Shown piece after piece: positions 42,384 through 49,003 of a DNA stretch of 64,000 nucleotides. Below the pieces are notes generated by a model that searched no databases, was not told the origin of the DNA, and was given only the letters and a program-made list of their open reading frames with translations. How positions within the stretch are numbered: position 1 is the stretch's first letter; every line of letters starts with the position of its first letter. Source of the stretch: an uncultured Burkholderiales bacterium (lineage in GTDB: Bacteria; Pseudomonadota; Gammaproteobacteria; Burkholderiales; Burkholderiaceae); the NCBI GenBank assembly GCA_946480465.1, contig CAMLJY010000005.1:93198-157197 (forward strand). The letters are read 5' to 3'. The position numbers and the translations under genes are program-made.

Positions 42384-42650
42384 ATGTCGTCCGACAGTCC
42401 GCCCGAGCCGGGGGCCGGCACGATCTTCGATGCCTGGCTGCGCAGCGGTGCGCCGTGGCAGCCGCTGGGCTTCGTGCACGATGCCTGGCGCTGGGGAGAC
42501 GCTGCGAGCGCGGCGTTCACCGCCGCCATTGAGTTGCAGCAGGCCCTGTGGCAACCCTGGTGGGATGCGCAGGCCCAGTGGCTGCGCGCATGCGGTGCCG
42601 TCTGGCCGGTGGAAGTGCCGGCCGTGCGCGGCGGGGAGCAGTTGGCATGA
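42384..42650 (+). CDS. Small Trp-rich protein of unknown function
   Basis: An 88-residue protein with seven to eight Trp and a single predicted amphipathic helical region (about residues 35-70). It has no signal peptide and no membrane segment. It begins 17 bases after hsp20, and its stop overlaps the start of the acyl-CoA ligase as ATGA, a coupling that argues it is a real gene. I do not recognise the family. The helical, Ala/Gln/Trp-rich character recalls granule-associated phasin-like proteins, but this is a weak resemblance and not an assignment. Its position suggests a link with the fatty-acid ligase or with protein protection by Hsp20. Confidence 0.65.
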   Translation: MSSDSPPEPGAGTIFDAWLRSGAPWQPLGFVHDAWRWGDAASAAFTAAIELQQALWQPWWDAQAQWLRACGAVWPVEVPAVRGGEQLA

Positions 42651-44416
42651 GTGCCTTGAACGAATCGGCCGCCGCGCGGGATGCCGGCGGTGAAGCGCCC
42701 ACTGATGCTGCTGCCGGCGCCGCCGGCCGGCCCTGGTTGGCCAGCTATCCGCCCGGCATTCCGGCGCAGGCCGACGTGCGGGCCTACGGCTCGCTGGTCG
42801 AGATGCTGCAGGCCAGCTGCGCCCGCTACGCGCAGCTGCCGGCTTTCTCCAACTTCGGCGAAAGCCTGAGCTTCGAGGAACTGGAGCGCGAGAGCGCCGC
42901 CTTTGCCGGCTGGCTGCAGCAGGTGGCGCGCCTGCCGCGCGGCGCGCGCGTGGCCATCATGCTGCCCAACCTGCTGCAGTACCCGATCGCGATGTTCGGC
43001 GTGCTGCGCGCGGGGCTGGTGGTGGTCAACGTCAATCCGCAGTACACGGCGAGCGAACTGGAACACCAGCTGTCCGATGCCGGCGCGTCCGCCATCCTGG
43101 TGCTGGAGAACTTCGCGCACACCGTGCAGGAGGTGCTGCAGCGCAACCCCGGGTGGAAGCTGGACGTGCTGACGACCGCCGTCGGCGACTGCCTGCCGCT
43201 GCCGCGGCGCTGGCTGGTGAATGCCGCCGTCAAGCACCTGAAGCACCTGGTGCCGGCCTGGCACATCGACGGTGCCATCAGCTTCCACGAGGCCTTGCGC
43301 CTCGGCCGCGGCCATGCCGTCGAGCCGGTCGATCAGGCGCCGGATGACCTGGCCTACCTGCAGTACACCGGCGGCACCACCGGCGTCGCCAAGGGCGCGA
43401 TGCTGACGCACGGCAACCTGGTGGCCAACGTGCAGCAGGTGGCGGCCTGGATCTCGCGCGACCTGAAGGAGGGCGTGGAAACGCTGATGTGCCCGCTGCC
43501 GCTGTACCACGTGTACGCACTGACCTCGATGCTGGTGTTCCTGAAGATCGGGGCATGCACGGTGCTGGTGACCAACCCGCGCGACATCCCGGCCTTCATC
43601 GGCGAGCTGAAGCACCACCGCTGCACGGCGATCATCGGCGTCAACACCCTGTACCGCGCGCTGCTGGACGCGCCCGGCTTCGACGCCGTGGACTGGCAGG
43701 GCCTGAAGATGGCCAGCGCCGGCGGCATGGCGGTGCAGCGCGTGGTGGCCGAGCGCTGGCACGCGGTCACCGGCACGCCGCTGATCGAGGGCTACGGCCT
43801 GACCGAGACCTCGCCGGTGGTGATCTCGAACCCGCTGGGCATCGAGCGCTGGACCGGCATGATCGGCCTGCCGCTGCCGTCCACCGAGGCGGCGGTGCTG
43901 GATGACGACGGGCATGCGTTGCCGCCGGGCGAGGTGGGCGAGATCTGCGTGCGCGGCCCCCAGGTGATGGCAGGTTATTGGCGCAGGCCGGAAGAGACCG
44001 TGCGCACCATCACGCTGGACGGCTGGCTGCGCACAGGCGACATGGGCGTGTGCGACGACAGGGGCTGGTTCCGCATCACCGACCGCAAGAAGGACATGAT
44101 CATCGTGTCCGGCTTCAAGGTCTTCCCGAACCAGATCGAGGATGCGATCGCGCTGCATCCCGGCGTGGCGGAAGTGGGGGCGGTGGGCGTGCCGGACGAG
44201 CGCAGCGGCGAGGCGATCAAGGTGGTGGTGGTGCGTGCCGACCCGGGCCTGACGGAAGAAGACCTGCGCGCGCATTGCCGCGCGCAGTTGACCGAGTACA
44301 AGCAGCCGCGCTTCATCGAGTTCCGCGATGAGCCGCTGCCGAAGACCAACCTCGGCAAGGTGCTGCGGCGCGCGCTGCGCGAGCCGGCGGCGCAGCCCGT
44401 GGCGAAGGCGGCGTGA
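42647..44416 (+). CDS. fadD: Long-chain fatty-acid--CoA ligase (AMP-forming)
   Basis: A 589-residue adenylate-forming enzyme that activates a fatty acid with ATP and joins it to CoA. Family motifs are all present: the P-loop-like YTGGTTGVAKGAMLTHGN region, PLYHVYALT, the acyl-binding GYGLTETSP, the hinge segment GWLRTGDMG, DRKKDMIIVSGFKVFPNQIED, and the C-terminal catalytic Lys in KTNLGKVLRR. Overall it is closest in layout to FadD. The N-terminal 30 residues are Ala-rich and variable. The start at 42647 follows a GGGGAG Shine-Dalgarno sequence. It may feed beta-oxidation or membrane lipid recycling; coupling to hsp20 and a stress-type promoter suggests a role under energy limitation. The symbol is given by family, not by proof of chain-length specificity. 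Confidence 0.88.
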   Translation: MSALNESAAARDAGGEAPTDAAAGAAGRPWLASYPPGIPAQADVRAYGSLVEMLQASCARYAQLPAFSNFGESLSFEELERESAAFAGWLQQVARLPRGARVAIMLPNLLQYPIAMFGVLRAGLVVVNVNPQYTASELEHQLSDAGASAILVLENFAHTVQEVLQRNPGWKLDVLTTAVGDCLPLPRRWLVNAAVKHLKHLVPAWHIDGAISFHEALRLGRGHAVEPVDQAPDDLAYLQYTGGTTGVAKGAMLTHGNLVANVQQVAAWISRDLKEGVETLMCPLPLYHVYALTSMLVFLKIGACTVLVTNPRDIPAFIGELKHHRCTAIIGVNTLYRALLDAPGFDAVDWQGLKMASAGGMAVQRVVAERWHAVTGTPLIEGYGLTETSPVVISNPLGIERWTGMIGLPLPSTEAAVLDDDGHALPPGEVGEICVRGPQVMAGYWRRPEETVRTITLDGWLRTGDMGVCDDRGWFRITDRKKDMIIVSGFKVFPNQIEDAIALHPGVAEVGAVGVPDERSGEAIKVVVVRADPGLTEEDLRAHCRAQLTEYKQPRFIEFRDEPLPKTNLGKVLRRALREPAAQPVAKAA

Positions 44417-44418
44417 GG

Positions 44419-44449
44419 GCGGGCCGACGGGAGGCCTGACGGGGCCCGC
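44419..44449. terminator. Possible hairpin after the ligase gene
   Basis: GCGGGCC and GGCCCGC can pair with a 17-base loop, between the converging ligase and unknown secreted-protein genes. No T-run is present, and the long loop makes it weak. Confidence 0.28.
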
Positions 44450-44514
44450 GCGGTACTGAGCCGGGCCTGCTGCAGCGCTGTGCCCGGCCGGCCGCAGCTC
44501 CCCTTGCCGCGGCC

Positions 44515-45543
44515 TCAGCGCCCCGCGGCCGGCAGGTCGCGGCGCTTCATCGCCAGGTAGGCCTCGCGTTCGGTCTCGTGCAGCTGCCGCGGGTAGCGTT
44601 CGGTCGCATCGAACCACGCGCCCAGGCGGTACTCCGCGCGCTCGGCTTCGGGCCGGGCCAGGCTGTCCAGGTAGGCGGCGAGCGCCAGGTGGTAGCGCAT
44701 CGCATTGCGTTCGACCACGCCGCGGGTGCCGCGGATGGTGCCCGGCGCCTCGCCCTCGGCGGCGCTGAAGCCCACCTTGTCCCGGCCGCGCGTGGCCAGG
44801 TAGGCCTGCATCACCCAGCCGCCCACGGTGGAGGTGCCGGCCTGGTAGCTGAAATGCACGAAGCTGGCCGACGCACCGGCGGGAATCGCCTCGAACACGA
44901 TGTTTAGGTCGCGCAGGCCCAGCGGGCCGTGCTCGGCGTTCAGCGCGGCCTTCAGGTAGCCGGCCTCGGTGCTGACACGAAAAAGGAGCGGCAGCGCCTC
45001 GGCCTGGTCGGCCGGCGCGTCGGCCCGGGTGACCACCTGCAGCGTCAGCGTGTCGGTGCCCGCGGTGCAGCGCCGGACGTAGACGTGCGGCAGCAGCGCG
45101 TCGCACCACTGCTGCGGCTCCCGCAGGGCCGCGGCCAGCGTGGGCCAGGCATGCGGCAGCAGCGCGTAGACCTCGGCGCGCGCCCGCTGCGGGCCCTCAC
45201 TCGACTCGATCACCGGCTGCTGCAGCGCCAGGCGTGGCGCCAGCGCCGCCTGGCGCGCGGCCAGCCGCTCGGCCGAGCCCGCGGGCGGCGGCGCGGGGCC
45301 CGCGGCCAGCACCAGGGCGAAGCCTGAGGCCAGCACCAGCGCGAAGCCTGACACCAGCACCAGCGCGAAGCCTGACACCAGCACCGGCGCGAATCCTGAG
45401 GCCCGCACCAGGGCGAAGCCTGCGGCCCGCACCGGCGCGAAGCCCGAGGCCAGTGCAGTGGCCGCGGGCGCGCCCGCGGCCGAAGCGGGGAAGAAGGAGC
45501 GCGTGCGTCGCCGAGATCGCTGGGCCGGATCGGGATGGAGCAT
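44515..45543 (-). CDS. Secreted protein of unknown function with tandem-repeat N-terminus
   Basis: A 342-residue protein. Residues 1-16 are basic (RSRRRTR). Residues about 32-80 are six near-identical 8-residue hydrophobic units such as SGFALVLA, encoded by a 24-bp tandem repeat. Together they look like an expanded signal-peptide or membrane core. The C-terminal 250 residues are a mixed alpha/beta domain with two Cys (in QWCDALL and VRRCTAG) and no motif I recognise. The start at 45543 is preferred because the longer frame runs through the Fnr-type box. Its box and -10 (TAGAGT) are well placed. It is transcribed divergently from the universal stress protein gene. Confidence 0.75.
   Translation of the reverse strand: MLHPDPAQRSRRRTRSFFPASAAGAPAATALASGFAPVRAAGFALVRASGFAPVLVSGFALVLVSGFALVLASGFALVLAAGPAPPPAGSAERLAARQAALAPRLALQQPVIESSEGPQRARAEVYALLPHAWPTLAAALREPQQWCDALLPHVYVRRCTAGTDTLTLQVVTRADAPADQAEALPLLFRVSTEAGYLKAALNAEHGPLGLRDLNIVFEAIPAGASASFVHFSYQAGTSTVGGWVMQAYLATRGRDKVGFSAAEGEAPGTIRGTRGVVERNAMRYHLALAAYLDSLARPEAERAEYRLGAWFDATERYPRQLHETEREAYLAMKRRDLPAAGR
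45305..45448 (-). repeat. 24-bp tandem repeat, six copies, in frame
   Basis: Six adjacent 24-bp units differ at a few positions and translate to hydrophobic octapeptides. Unit length is a multiple of 3, so copy-number change would lengthen or shorten the hydrophobic segment without breaking the frame. Confidence 0.85.
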
Positions 45544-45593
45544 CGGTGCACGCCTTTCGACCGTGCACTCTAGGCCTGGCGGCGGTTCGCCGA

Positions 45594-45607
45594 TTGACCG
45601 TGCGCAA
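45594..45607 (-). promoter_or_regulatory. Fnr-type box for the tandem-repeat secreted protein
   Basis: TTGACCGTGCGCAA has halves TTGAC and CGCAA. On the minus strand TAGAGT (45572 down to 45567) starts 28.5 bases from the centre. The gene starts at 45543, 57 bases from the centre. Confidence 0.6.
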
Positions 45608-45630
45608 GGCCGGGCGGCGGCGCGCCGGCG

Positions 45631-45644
45631 TTGATCCCGCGCAA
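45631..45644 (+). promoter_or_regulatory. Fnr-type box for the universal stress protein
   Basis: TTGATCCCGCGCAA combines the classical Fnr half TTGAT with the CGCAA half common here. GAGACT at 45666-45671 starts 28.5 bases from the centre, and the gene starts at 45708. This is the second box in the same divergent region. Confidence 0.6.
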
Positions 45645-45707
45645 TCCCGGCGGACGAGGCGGCAGGAGACTGTCCGCCATCCCCAGCACGCATTGGCCGG
45701 AGCTTTC

Positions 45708-46175
45708 ATGTACCAACGCATCCTCGTGCCCGTCGACGGCAGCCCCACCTCCGAGCGTGGCCTCGACGAGGCCATCCGCCTGGCCCGGCTCACCGGCGGC
45801 CGGCTGCGCCTGCTGCACGTGGTCGACGAACTGTCGGTCGCGCTCGGCAACGCCGGCGGCTTCGCGGTCGCGGCGCCGGACATGTTCAAGCTGCTGCGCG
45901 AAGGCGGCGAGCAGATCCTGGCCAGCGCCCGGGCGCGCGTGGAGGCGGCAGGGCTGCCGGTCGACACGGCGCTGGACGACACGCTGCGCGGCCGCGTCTG
46001 CGACCTGGTGGTGGCGCAGGCGCAGCAGTGGCCGGCGGACCTGATCGTGATCGGCACGCACGGCCGGCGCGGCGTCGGGCGGCTGCTGATGGGCAGCGAC
46101 GCCGAGCAGATCCTGCGCCTGGCGCCGGTGCCGGTGCTGCTGCTGCGCGCCGCCGAGCCGCCGCGGGCGGCGTGA
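45708..46175 (+). CDS. Universal stress protein (UspA family)
   Basis: A 155-residue single-domain universal stress protein. It has the opening strand YQRILVPVDGSPTSERGL and the ATP-binding signature GTHGRRGVGRLLMGSDAEQILRLAPVPVLLLR, which matches GxxGx(9)G(S/T), so it should belong to the ATP-binding subgroup. Such proteins accumulate during oxygen limitation, starvation or heat and improve survival by routes that are not well defined. The start at 45708 gives the canonical N-terminus. It has its own Fnr-type box. Downstream, within 12 bases, is a remnant of a cbpA (DnaJ-like) gene and then cbpM. The C-terminal Ala/Pro extension is not conserved in the family as far as I can tell. Confidence 0.92.
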   Translation: MYQRILVPVDGSPTSERGLDEAIRLARLTGGRLRLLHVVDELSVALGNAGGFAVAAPDMFKLLREGGEQILASARARVEAAGLPVDTALDDTLRGRVCDLVVAQAQQWPADLIVIGTHGRRGVGRLLMGSDAEQILRLAPVPVLLLRAAEPPRAA

Positions 46176-46185
46176 GCGCCGTGGA

Positions 46186-46392
46186 CTACAAGGGGAGTTG
46201 CGCGTACCGCCCGGTTCGGCGGCCGGCCGGCGCCTGCGCCTGCAGGGGCGTGGCATCCCGGGCCAGCCGCCGGGGGACCTGTTCGCGCAGATCGAGATCG
46301 TCCTGCCCCCGGGCCAGACGCCGGAGGCGCGCAGGGCCTATCAGGCATTGGCAGCGGCCTTCGCGGACTTCGATCCGCGCTCGCCGGCATGA
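46186..46392 (+). pseudogene. cbpA: Remnant of CbpA (DnaJ-type co-chaperone), C-terminal end only
   Basis: The frame reading LRVPPGSAAGRRLRLQGRG and then IVLPPGQTPEARRAYQALA matches the last 60 or so residues of CbpA/DnaJ C-terminal domain II. The J-domain, the linker and domain I are absent; a CbpA is about 300 residues long. Similarity begins about 10 bases after the universal stress protein stop, and there is no good start codon or Shine-Dalgarno sequence. A deletion that removed most of cbpA and joined its end to the usp gene is the simplest reading. Its stop overlaps an ATG of cbpM, the normal cbpA-cbpM junction. It could still be translated as a short peptide from a TTG at 46198, which I consider unlikely to be functional. 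Confidence 0.7.
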
Positions 46393-46406
46393 CGAAGGAG
46401 TCGACG

Positions 46407-46709
46407 ATGCGTTCACATGAGCTGGCCGCCGCGGCGGCGCAGGAGATGTCGCTGCCGGAGCTGGCACGCTGCTGCCGCTGCAGCGTGGAGTGGGTGGTCG
46501 AGCTGGTGGGCGAGGGCGTGATCGAGCCGGCCCAGGGCCGCGCGCCCGAGCACTGGCGCTTCGACGAGGCGGCCGTGGTGCGCGCCGCCGCCGCGTCGCG
46601 CCTGGCGACCGACCTGGCGGTCAATGCCGCCGGCGTCGCGCTGGCGCTGGACCTGCTGGACGAGATCCGCGTGCTGCGGCGGCAGGTGAGGCTGTGCACG
46701 CTCGGGTGA
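46407..46709 (+). CDS. cbpM: Chaperone modulator CbpM, without an intact CbpA partner
   Basis: A 100-residue protein of the CbpM family. It normally binds the J-domain of CbpA and blocks its DnaK stimulation and DNA binding. The MerR-like helix-turn-helix region is visible (LPELARCCRCSVEWVVELVGEGVIEP, then HWRFDEAAVVRA), as is the C-terminal coiled coil (ALDLLDEIRVLRRQVR). The ATG at 46407 has a strong AAGGAG Shine-Dalgarno sequence at 6-base spacing; an in-frame ATG at 46389 overlaps the cbpA remnant stop and would add six residues. Because the neighbouring cbpA is reduced to its tail, CbpM here either acts on a CbpA encoded elsewhere or has lost its function. The gene itself looks intact. 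Confidence 0.87.
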   Translation: MRSHELAAAAAQEMSLPELARCCRCSVEWVVELVGEGVIEPAQGRAPEHWRFDEAAVVRAAAASRLATDLAVNAAGVALALDLLDEIRVLRRQVRLCTLG

Positions 46710-46727
46710 ATGGCACGCGTTCGTGGC

Positions 46728-46741
46728 TTGCGCCCGCGCAA
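46728..46741 (+). promoter_or_regulatory. Fnr-type box for the small Gly/Met-rich secreted protein
   Basis: TTGCGCCCGCGCAA is identical to the box at 17390. GATCAT at 46764-46769 starts 29.5 bases from the centre. The gene starts at 46847 with a good Shine-Dalgarno sequence (TGGAGGA). Confidence 0.6.
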
Positions 46742-46846
46742 GCCGGCGCGGGGGCGGGCGGCGGATCATGGTTCCGCCGCGGGCTCTTCATGCCGATGGA
46801 TGCGCCGGGCCGGCACCGACCACGCTCTCATCCTGGAGGAACGTTG

Positions 46847-47281
46847 ATGAACTCGATCCTGTCCCGCGCCGGCGTGCTCGCCGGACTCCTGATGGCTTCC
46901 GGCCTCGTGATGGCCCAGGCCAGCGCACCCGCCGGCGCACGGCCGATGCCCTGCGCCGATGGGCCGGCCGGCGCCAGCGCGCCCGGCTGCGGCCCGCGCG
47001 CGGGCATGGGCCCTGGCATGCGGGGCGGCCCGATGAATGGTGGCGGCCGCATGGGGCCGCGCAGCGGCCCCGGGTGGACCCCCGGCTGGTCGATGATGAG
47101 CCCCGAGGAGCGGCGCGAACACCACGACCGCATGGCCGCCACGAAAACCTACGAAGAATGCCGCGCCGAGATGGAGCGGCACCGCCAGGCCATGGCCGAC
47201 CGCGCCAGCAAGGAGGGCCGGCCGGCACCGGGCACGCCGCGGCGCGACGCCTGCGCCGGCCTGAAGCCGCCCAAGGGCTGA
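46847..47281 (+). CDS. Small secreted Gly/Met/Pro-rich protein
   Basis: A 144-residue exported protein. The signal peptide covers residues 1-23 and ends VMAQA. Residues 30-80 are low-complexity Gly, Met, Pro and Arg (for example GPGMRGGPMNGGGRMG); Met-rich stretches can bind Cu(I), so metal binding is possible but untested. The C-terminal part is charged and helical with three motif-like Cys-containing segments (ECRAEMERH and RRDACAG), and mature Cys residues could pair in the periplasm. I do not recognise a family. It sits behind its own Fnr-type box and ahead of a tandem universal stress protein, probably in one unit (gap 7 bases). Confidence 0.75.
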   Translation: MNSILSRAGVLAGLLMASGLVMAQASAPAGARPMPCADGPAGASAPGCGPRAGMGPGMRGGPMNGGGRMGPRSGPGWTPGWSMMSPEERREHHDRMAATKTYEECRAEMERHRQAMADRASKEGRPAPGTPRRDACAGLKPPKG

Positions 47282-47288
47282 ACTCGAC

Positions 47289-48152
47289 ATGAAGTTCAGA
47301 CAGCACGGCGAGCAGCCGTCGGCAGCGGTCGCGCCAGCACCGGGCGGCGTGCCGCGGTCCATCCTCGTCCACGTGGATGCCGGCGCCCATGCCTTGTCCC
47401 GCCTCGAGGCCGCGGACCTGCTGGGCCGGGCGCTGGGGGCGCGGCTGAGCGCGCTGCATGCGGTGCAGCCCGCGCTGATGGGCACGCTGCCGATCGCGGA
47501 CGGGGTCGACGAAGAGCGCCATCGGCAGGCACTGCTGCGCTTCGAGCGTTTCGCGGTGGAGCGGAATGCGCGGATCGAGTGGCTGTCCAGCGGTGGCGAC
47601 CATTCGGTCGAGCGCTTCATTCGCATGGCGCGGCTGGCCGACCTGGTGGTGCTGGGCCAGCAGGATGCGAGCGATGCGGCGGCCACCGACGTGCCGTCCG
47701 GTCTCGTGCCGCGCATCGTCATCGACAGCGGAACGCCCGCGCTCGTGCTGCCGCGCCGCCCAGAGACCGGATTCCGCCTGCCGGCCACCGCGGTCGTGGG
47801 CTGGACCGACACGCGCGAGGCGGCGCGCGCGCTGAAGGCGGCACTGCCCATCCTGGCGCACGCGCAGGCGAAGGTGCACCTTGCCACCTTCGGCGGCGAT
47901 GCGGACGAGGTGCGCCGCCAGCATGAGCGCGTGGCCTCGCTGATGGCGCTGCACGGCGTGGCGGACGTGCACTTCCATCACGCCGAGGCCGAGGACACGG
48001 GCGAGTCGCTGCTCGTGCTGGCGCGGACGGTGGCGGCCGACTGGCTGGTGATGGGCTGCTACGGCCACGGCCGCGCGCTGGAGTTCCTGCAGGGCGGCAC
48101 GTCCTTCCGCGTGTTGCACGAGGCTGCGCTGCCGGTGCTCCTGGCGCATTGA
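47289..48152 (+). CDS. Tandem-domain universal stress protein
   Basis: A 287-residue protein with two universal stress domains. Domain one (about 20-150) begins SILVHVDAGAHALSRLEAAD and has a degenerate nucleotide loop. Domain two (about 160-287) ends GCYGHGRALEFLQGGTSFRVLHEAALPVLLAH, close to the GxxGx(9)G(S/T) ATP-binding pattern. Tandem USPs are common in low-oxygen regulons of Burkholderiales, although no specific partner is seen. The first 18 residues are a variable Ala/Pro-rich lead. It follows the Gly/Met-rich secreted protein by 7 bases. Its last codons contain the first of four phased repeats that lie upstream of the response regulator gene. Confidence 0.88.
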   Translation: MKFRQHGEQPSAAVAPAPGGVPRSILVHVDAGAHALSRLEAADLLGRALGARLSALHAVQPALMGTLPIADGVDEERHRQALLRFERFAVERNARIEWLSSGGDHSVERFIRMARLADLVVLGQQDASDAAATDVPSGLVPRIVIDSGTPALVLPRRPETGFRLPATAVVGWTDTREAARALKAALPILAHAQAKVHLATFGGDADEVRRQHERVASLMALHGVADVHFHHAEAEDTGESLLVLARTVAADWLVMGCYGHGRALEFLQGGTSFRVLHEAALPVLLAH

Positions 48153-48208
48153 CCGCGCATGGACAGCGAACCGGCCGCGCATGGACCGAACCTCGACCGC
48201 GCATTGAC
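48144..48208 (+). promoter_or_regulatory. Four phased direct repeats upstream of the response regulator
   Basis: GCGCAT(T/G)GAC occurs at 48144, 48155, 48177 and 48199. Distances are 11, 22 and 22 bases, all multiples of one DNA turn, on the same strand. This is the layout used by OmpR-family regulators. The first copy overlaps the end of the usp gene. A TACAGT -10-like hexamer lies at 48276-48281, just before the regulator gene at 48292. Confidence 0.55.
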
Positions 48209-48291
48209 GACACCGGCCGGCGGCGCGGCGACGGCATTGCGCGGCAGTCCCACCCGCCGGCCCCGGCCACTGCACTACAGTCCGCGCAGCC

Positions 48292-48969
48292 ATGCGCCTG
48301 CTCCTGCTCGAAGACGATCGCGACCTCGGTGAACCGCTCGCCCTCGGGCTGCGCCAGGCCGGCCACGTGGTGGACTGGTTCCACGACGGCGCCACGGCCG
48401 ATGCGGCGCTCGCCGCGGCCGCCTACGACGCGATGGTGCTGGACCTGGGCCTGCCCCGCACCGACGGCATGACCTGGCTGCGGCGCTGGCGCGAGCGCGG
48501 CGTCACGCTGCCGGTGCTGATCCTCACCGCGCGCGACGGCGTCGAGCAGCGCATCGCGGGGCTCGACGCGGGCGCGGACGACTACCTCATCAAGCCGATC
48601 CAGGTGGACGAGCTGGCCGCCCGCCTGCGTGCGCTGCTGCGCCGCACCGCGGGCCGCGCGCAGGCGGTGTGGTCGCACGGGCCGCTCGACTACGAGCCCG
48701 CCGCCAAGCGCGTGCGCTGGCAGGGCCGGGACATCGATCTGACCGCGCGCGAACTGGCCTTGCTGGAAGTGCTGCTGTCGCATCCGCAGCGGGTGCTGTC
48801 GAAGGATTTCCTGCTGGAAAAGCTGTACGACTGGAGCGGCGCCGAGCCCGAGAGCAACGCGCTGGAGGTGCACGTGCACCACCTGCGGCGCAAGATCCAT
48901 CCCGGCCTGGTGCGCACGGTGCGCGGCGTGGGCTACGCGCTGGGCCAGCCGGTCGATGCCGGTGGATGA
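48292..48969 (+). CDS. OmpR/QseB-type response regulator
   Basis: A 225-residue regulator. The receiver domain (1-112) has the acidic pair EDD, the phospho-acceptor Asp in VLDLGLPRTDG, the switch Thr in LTARDG and the Lys in LIKPIQ. The DNA-binding winged helix (about 128-220) follows the OmpR pattern (LDYEPAAKRVRW, TARELALLEVLLS, and HHLRRKIHP). The layout is closest to QseB/PmrA/TctD types. It is co-transcribed with the kinase gene downstream. Four direct repeats with helical phasing lie upstream and may be its own binding sites, so autoregulation is likely. Only a short leader separates the possible -10 from the ATG. The signal and the target genes are unknown. Confidence 0.9.
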   Translation: MRLLLLEDDRDLGEPLALGLRQAGHVVDWFHDGATADAALAAAAYDAMVLDLGLPRTDGMTWLRRWRERGVTLPVLILTARDGVEQRIAGLDAGADDYLIKPIQVDELAARLRALLRRTAGRAQAVWSHGPLDYEPAAKRVRWQGRDIDLTARELALLEVLLSHPQRVLSKDFLLEKLYDWSGAEPESNALEVHVHHLRRKIHPGLVRTVRGVGYALGQPVDAGG

Positions 48970-49003
48970 CGTGCCGCGCGATGGACACCGGGGTCCGCGG
49001 CCG

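Noticed and set aside
44515..44914. A possible RNA or riboswitch near the ligase and unknown secreted protein
   Set aside because: The stretch is coding in one clear frame, and I saw no conserved riboswitch core.
42353..45109. A 918-codon minus-strand frame antisense to the acyl-CoA ligase
   Set aside because: The plus-strand ligase has every family motif; the minus frame is Arg/His/Gly-rich without motifs.
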